Source: Stramenopiles sp. TOSAG23-3
Lineage: Eukaryota; Sar
Direction of reading: 5' to 3'
NCBI GenBank assembly: GCA_900128585.1
Contig: LT642440.1
Span: forward strand, 1-17,788
Length of the DNA stretch: 17,788 nt
Below are positions 14,671-17,788 of the stretch, piece after piece. The position numbers and the translations under genes are program-made. Position 1 is the stretch's first letter. The number at the start of each line of letters is the position of its first letter. Under the pieces are notes generated by a model. It saw only the letters and a program-made list of their open reading frames with translations, did no database searches and had not been told where the DNA came from.

Positions 14671-15339
14671 ATGAAAGAAAGTTGCTATGTAGTGAAAGAC
14701 TCTGATGGGGGGAACCAGGACGAGTCTCGAGGCACGAAAGGGTCGTCCAATGGAGATGCGCTTGTCCGTGCAGCAGAGGACGGCAACATAGGAGCCCTGA
14801 AGATTTTGCTGCAAGATCCAGTCGGTACCCCAAAAAGGAGTCAGAGTGAAGCGGGTGAAGCGTTGGTAGTTGCTTCGCGTAAAGGAGACATCGGTGCAGT
14901 GAGTTTGATATTACAAGAAAGAAAGAACGTGGATTGTATAAACCACCAGAATAAATATGGGAGGACGGCAATGCATTATGCCTCACAAGAAGGGCATACA
15001 CAAGTAGTGAATTTGCTTTTACAGCAATCCAACGTAGATATAAATCATGAAGATGGTGATGGCATGACACCGTTGCACGATGCAGCATATCGTGGACACA
15101 TTGAAGTCGTGAAATTATTACTGGAACAGCCATCGATCGATGTGAATGTTAGAAACAAGAAAGGCATCACGCCCTTGTGGTATGCGTCAAGCAGGGACGG
15201 ACAAGTGGAAATAGTGAATTTGTTAAAAGCCAGTGGGGGGTTGATGGAAATACGAAGAGCAAGTGGTAAGAATTGTGTATGTGCCAGGCGTACTCGTAGG
15301 AGAGATGGCCGAGGATCGATCCGTTGTGCCATTAGTTAA
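14671..15339 (+). CDS. Ankyrin-repeat protein with polybasic CaaX tail
   Basis: This 222-residue protein has about five ankyrin repeats: roughly 28-52, 62-95, 97-130, 132-165 and 166-189. The best consensus is GMTPLHDAAYRGHIEVVKLLLEQ at 131-153. Ankyrin arrays bind partner proteins. The C-terminus leaves the fold with a basic stretch (CARRTRRRDGRG, 204-215) and ends RCAIS. CAIS is a CaaX box favouring farnesylation (Cys219, aliphatic a2 Ile, Ser at X). A polybasic run before a CaaX is the K-Ras-style plasma-membrane signal. Cys202 and Cys204 could be further acylated. An in-frame TAA lies directly before the ATG; -3 is T, so initiation context is weak, but no other Met precedes the repeats. 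Base composition is less GC-rich than the window's first genes. It is convergent with the phosphatase gene, which also ends in a CaaX box. Confidence 0.86.
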   Translation: MKESCYVVKDSDGGNQDESRGTKGSSNGDALVRAAEDGNIGALKILLQDPVGTPKRSQSEAGEALVVASRKGDIGAVSLILQERKNVDCINHQNKYGRTAMHYASQEGHTQVVNLLLQQSNVDINHEDGDGMTPLHDAAYRGHIEVVKLLLEQPSIDVNVRNKKGITPLWYASSRDGQVEIVNLLKASGGLMEIRRASGKNCVCARRTRRRDGRGSIRCAIS

Positions 15340-15523
15340 TATTATTTATTACTATATATTTTGGTTTTTTTATTTTTTATGAAAATTCTTAAAAAACAAT
15401 AATCGTGATCTACGATAAATTTCAATTACATAAATAATAACAGCCAATTTTTTGTTTTTATCGTAATCTTATGTGTTGCGCGTTGCATTCATTTCTTGCC
15501 CGGCACCACTCCACCTCGGCACA
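15340..15523. other. Convergent 3' intergenic gap
   Basis: This is 184 bases between the two CaaX-protein stops. The left two thirds are AT-rich and the right third is mixed. Nothing else was recognised. Confidence 0.5.
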
Positions 15524-16897
15524 TCACATAATTGTGCACGGAGGTGGGCCGGCGCCGTAACAGACCTCGACCCCAGGTTTGTTCAGTAACGTTCGCAGCC
15601 GATAGCTGTCCCACTCCTTAAGGCCCAAGCGAGCTTTCACGGATGATTTTCCGAACAAAAAAATTTCGTACAAGGCCAATTGAAGTCGAAAATCTATATT
15701 AGGGTCGCAGATAAAGCGTTTCTTTCTACAATAATCCAGTGCGTCACACAAACGCCAGGTTTCGTTGAACATCAAAAATGCCAACATGATCGATGTGCTT
15801 CTAGACATCCCGGCACGGCAGTGTACCAGGGCTTTTCCGCCCGATCGTTTGCACTTTAGCAAGAACCTGTTGGTGTCTGCAAAATTTTTCATGATGTCTA
15901 CCCCCTCTGCGTCGTTCAGGTTGACGTTCATGTACCTCATGGGCCTCCCGTTTATGGATTCCCCTTCAAAAAAGTTGTTAATATCTGTCGTGGCGTTGAT
16001 AACCCATGATATTCCTAAGTCTTCGAACGTGCTGCGATCCCTGGCATCGTGCCTATCGCCAAGGTATAGCCAGTTAAATATTGGCGACGGGGCCTCAAAA
16101 GTCGCCTCTTGGTAGGCACAGCAGCGAATGTAAGAGTCCCACGCAGTGGGCCCGGGCGGGCTGGCCGAGGCGTTGTAGTATACCGGGTTCACAATAATGG
16201 TATCCCCACGCTCGATCGTCGCCTCCGCTTTGGACCACGTGAGGGGCAGAACATACTGCGGCTCCAGGCCAATTTCCAGCTGTCGCTCCATGTCGTTTTG
16301 ACTGTTTTTCCGTCTTAAATGTGACAGCTTCTTCGTCGCCTTCTCCATCTTGGCTTTGTCCCGTCTGCTTTTGGAACTTCGTCTACCGTGGCCCTCGCCA
16401 TGGTGGTTGTTCTCCGTCCAACTATCACTCTTTTTCTTCAGCCTACCGGCCTGTTTTTTCTCCGCAATGTCCCACGTCGACACGCGATCCCTGGAGTAGT
16501 CAGGGTAGATGTACTTGGAGCCTTTTTCGTCCTTGGCAACGCGCGGGGCCCTGGCAAGTCGCCCTTTGCTAAATTCAAACATTTTCCCAACCGTGTCCTG
16601 GTTCGTGGGGGACAGGTCGAAGCTATTGCTTCGTTTCCTGATTATCCTTCCATCGTGATCTTTCGTGAACTTTTTGTTCAACGAAGATTGCAGCGAGTCA
16701 TAACTTCCGACGCGGCGAAGTCCCCGTGGGCGTGGGGGAATCTGGTGGCGATGAGTGCTCGTATCGAAATTGGGCAAGTTCGAGCTCGAGGTTCTTTTCC
16801 GCCTTTTGTGGGCACTCTCTAAACTAAAGTTTTGCGCTTGCCGCGTGACCCGGTCCAACTCTTCCTTTAAGCGGCGCGAACGCTCCCTGGAAGACAT
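15524..16897 (-). CDS. Dual-specificity phosphatase with C-terminal CaaX box
   Basis: This 457-residue protein has a DSP catalytic domain at about 272-418. The signature HCRAGMSRST at 359-368 gives nucleophile Cys360 and phosphate-binding Arg366. Asp329 in NDAEGVDI fits the general acid, and SIMLAFLMF matches the AYLM-type helix after the P-loop. It should dephosphorylate phospho-Ser/Thr/Tyr proteins, or possibly other phosphorylated substrates; the substrate is unknown. The first 205 residues are disordered and very basic, with basophilic-kinase-like sites such as RRVGS (S65), RKRS (S90), RRSS (S175) and RRKNS (S199). The C-terminus is PPPCTIM, a CaaX motif suited to farnesylation of Cys454, so membrane anchoring is likely. 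Prenylated phosphatases are known (the PRL family), but the long N-terminus and the CRAGMSR P-loop differ from PRL, so this is not called PRL. The start has ACCATG context and an in-frame TGA upstream at 16948-16946. Confidence 0.93.
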   Translation of the reverse strand: MSSRERSRRLKEELDRVTRQAQNFSLESAHKRRKRTSSSNLPNFDTSTHRHQIPPRPRGLRRVGSYDSLQSSLNKKFTKDHDGRIIRKRSNSFDLSPTNQDTVGKMFEFSKGRLARAPRVAKDEKGSKYIYPDYSRDRVSTWDIAEKKQAGRLKKKSDSWTENNHHGEGHGRRSSKSRRDKAKMEKATKKLSHLRRKNSQNDMERQLEIGLEPQYVLPLTWSKAEATIERGDTIIVNPVYYNASASPPGPTAWDSYIRCCAYQEATFEAPSPIFNWLYLGDRHDARDRSTFEDLGISWVINATTDINNFFEGESINGRPMRYMNVNLNDAEGVDIMKNFADTNRFLLKCKRSGGKALVHCRAGMSRSTSIMLAFLMFNETWRLCDALDYCRKKRFICDPNIDFRLQLALYEIFLFGKSSVKARLGLKEWDSYRLRTLLNKPGVEVCYGAGPPPCTIM

Positions 16898-17708
16898 GGT
16901 GCCCTTTCGATCGCAAGCGCGTGGTTTGTTTGCCTCTAAAACAATTCAAAATTCACGCAGTGTCGTCAAGAATTAAAAATACTACTACTGCAGTATGGGC
17001 ATTCTGGTTCCCTCGGAGAAAACGTAAGGCCTGTGGGAGGGGGCAACGGTTGTTGCGATCGTGCAGTGCGTCGTGCGCCGTGGACGGTGTCCGTCTCTCT
17101 GTTTGAAAAGTCACGAAAGCTAGCTGGTTGGTTCCTAACTCGCCCCAACGTTTTGATTAGAACATCAGTATGCACTTGTTTATATATATTGATGAAACAG
17201 ATTGAATCCTACCTTAACTAATCTAATCCTCTCTCTCTCTCTCTTCTTCTTCTTAACGTGCGTTTATACATTCAATAAATTGTTGTATTTATAAATAATA
17301 CTTTATTTATTTTTAATAATAAATACTTTTATAATTGATATTTATTAGTCGTCTAATATTAAAAAACCCATTTTTATTTTTTAAGCTCACACCACACCAC
17401 TGCTGTGTTGTGTCCTTCTTCCTCCTTCCTCCATTCTTTCTTTTTATCAATCACTTTTTTGTCGTTAATTAAACTTTCATTATTTTCCCTGTTGTCGTTC
17501 TTTTTCTGGCTTCGTAGCTTAGTCTAATTATTAATAATTAAAATCTAATACAAAAACGATCCGTACGAGGTAGTTGTTGGTTGAATAAATATAATACTAG
17601 ACTATTCATTCAACGTAAAAAAATAAAATTGATTGTGTGTATTAATATTAATAATATTTTACTTATTATACAGTAATAAAAATAAAAAATAATATTTAAT
17701 AATATTTT
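16898..17708. other. Right flank: phosphatase 5' region and AT-rich DNA
   Basis: These 811 bases hold no gene I can support. About 16898-17110 is of mixed composition and probably contains the phosphatase promoter and 5' UTR. From about 17170 it becomes strongly AT-rich, with a (CT)n/(TTC)n patch at 17229-17254 and many TAATAA runs. Short open frames here have no coding character. No tRNA or rRNA was recognised. Confidence 0.5.
17229..17254. repeat. (CT)n followed by (TTC)n
   Basis: About eight CT units pass into four TTC units. It is a short pyrimidine microsatellite in the right flank. Confidence 0.85.
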
Positions 17709-17711
17709 ACT

Positions 17712-17713
17712 CT

Positions 17714-17788
<75 letters not shown>
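17712..17788. repeat. (TTCT)n tetranucleotide microsatellite at the right edge
   Basis: About 19 TTCT copies run to the last base. The unit is the reverse complement of the AGAA array at the left edge. True length is unknown because the window stops inside it. Confidence 0.98.

Noticed and set aside
15262-15275. Splice donor GTAAGA within the ankyrin gene
   Set aside because: No downstream exon is available before the convergent gene, and the frame through it ends in a coherent polybasic CaaX tail.
15524-16897. Calling the phosphatase a PRL-family enzyme because of its CaaX box
   Set aside because: The 457-residue length, basic head and HCRAGMSRST loop fit a generic DSP; PRLs are much shorter and have a different P-loop.
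1-17788. CRISPR array, insertion sequence, prophage, tRNA or rRNA
   Set aside because: All repeats are simple tandem arrays without spacers. No transposase, integrase, phage or structured RNA sequence was recognised on either strand.

Overview
This window reads as a short stretch of nuclear DNA from an intron-poor unicellular eukaryote. Nine compact genes alternate between strands. Their starts are ATG codons in reasonable Kozak contexts, seven with an in-frame stop close upstream, and I see no bacterial ribosome-binding sites or operons. GC-rich to moderately GC-rich coding blocks sit in very AT-rich spacers full of microsatellites. The protein types (AP2 DNA-binding domain, SANT, PHD finger, cyclic-nucleotide-binding domains, CaaX and myristoylation motifs, secretory signal peptides) are eukaryotic. 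A flagellated protist such as a small alga or a stramenopile (for example a thraustochytrid-like lineage) fits best. That is inference; no organelle or rRNA marker is present to settle it. Both ends lie inside the same tetranucleotide array in opposite orientation, (AGAA)n on the left and (TTCT)n on the right, so this looks like a whole contig that ended at microsatellites.

Layout from left to right: microsatellite and AT-rich leader (1-467); an AP2-SANT-PHD chromatin protein (468-3179, +); a secreted or ER-lumen coiled-coil protein (3317-4060, -); a 1.15 kb AT-rich divergent spacer with a 13-bp tandem repeat; an unrecognised repeat protein (5211-6920, +); a tandem cyclic-nucleotide-binding-domain protein (7402-9201, +); a small probably N-myristoylated protein (9303-9557, -); a divergent spacer; a 962-residue pseudo-receiver/TPR/double-CNBD protein (10299-13187, +); a secreted cysteine-rich protein (13361-14032, -); a divergent spacer with a long (GAA)n tract; an ankyrin-repeat protein ending in a polybasic CaaX tail (14671-15339, +); a dual-specificity phosphatase also ending in a CaaX box (15524-16897, -); and an AT-rich, microsatellite-terminated right flank.

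The genes form four convergent pairs with short 3' gaps (101-184 bases) and three long divergent spacers (638-1150 bases) that probably act as two-way promoters. There is no operon, so co-function can only be inferred. The notable theme is second-messenger and membrane signalling. Two genes carry tandem CNBDs with large charged insertions. One of these has a degenerate receiver domain and RRxS-type kinase sites. Three other genes carry lipidation signals: one N-myristoylation and two CaaX boxes. The CaaX phosphatase has an N-terminal region dense in basophilic-kinase-like sites. This could be a chance neighbourhood or a linked signalling set, possibly flagellar or membrane-associated.
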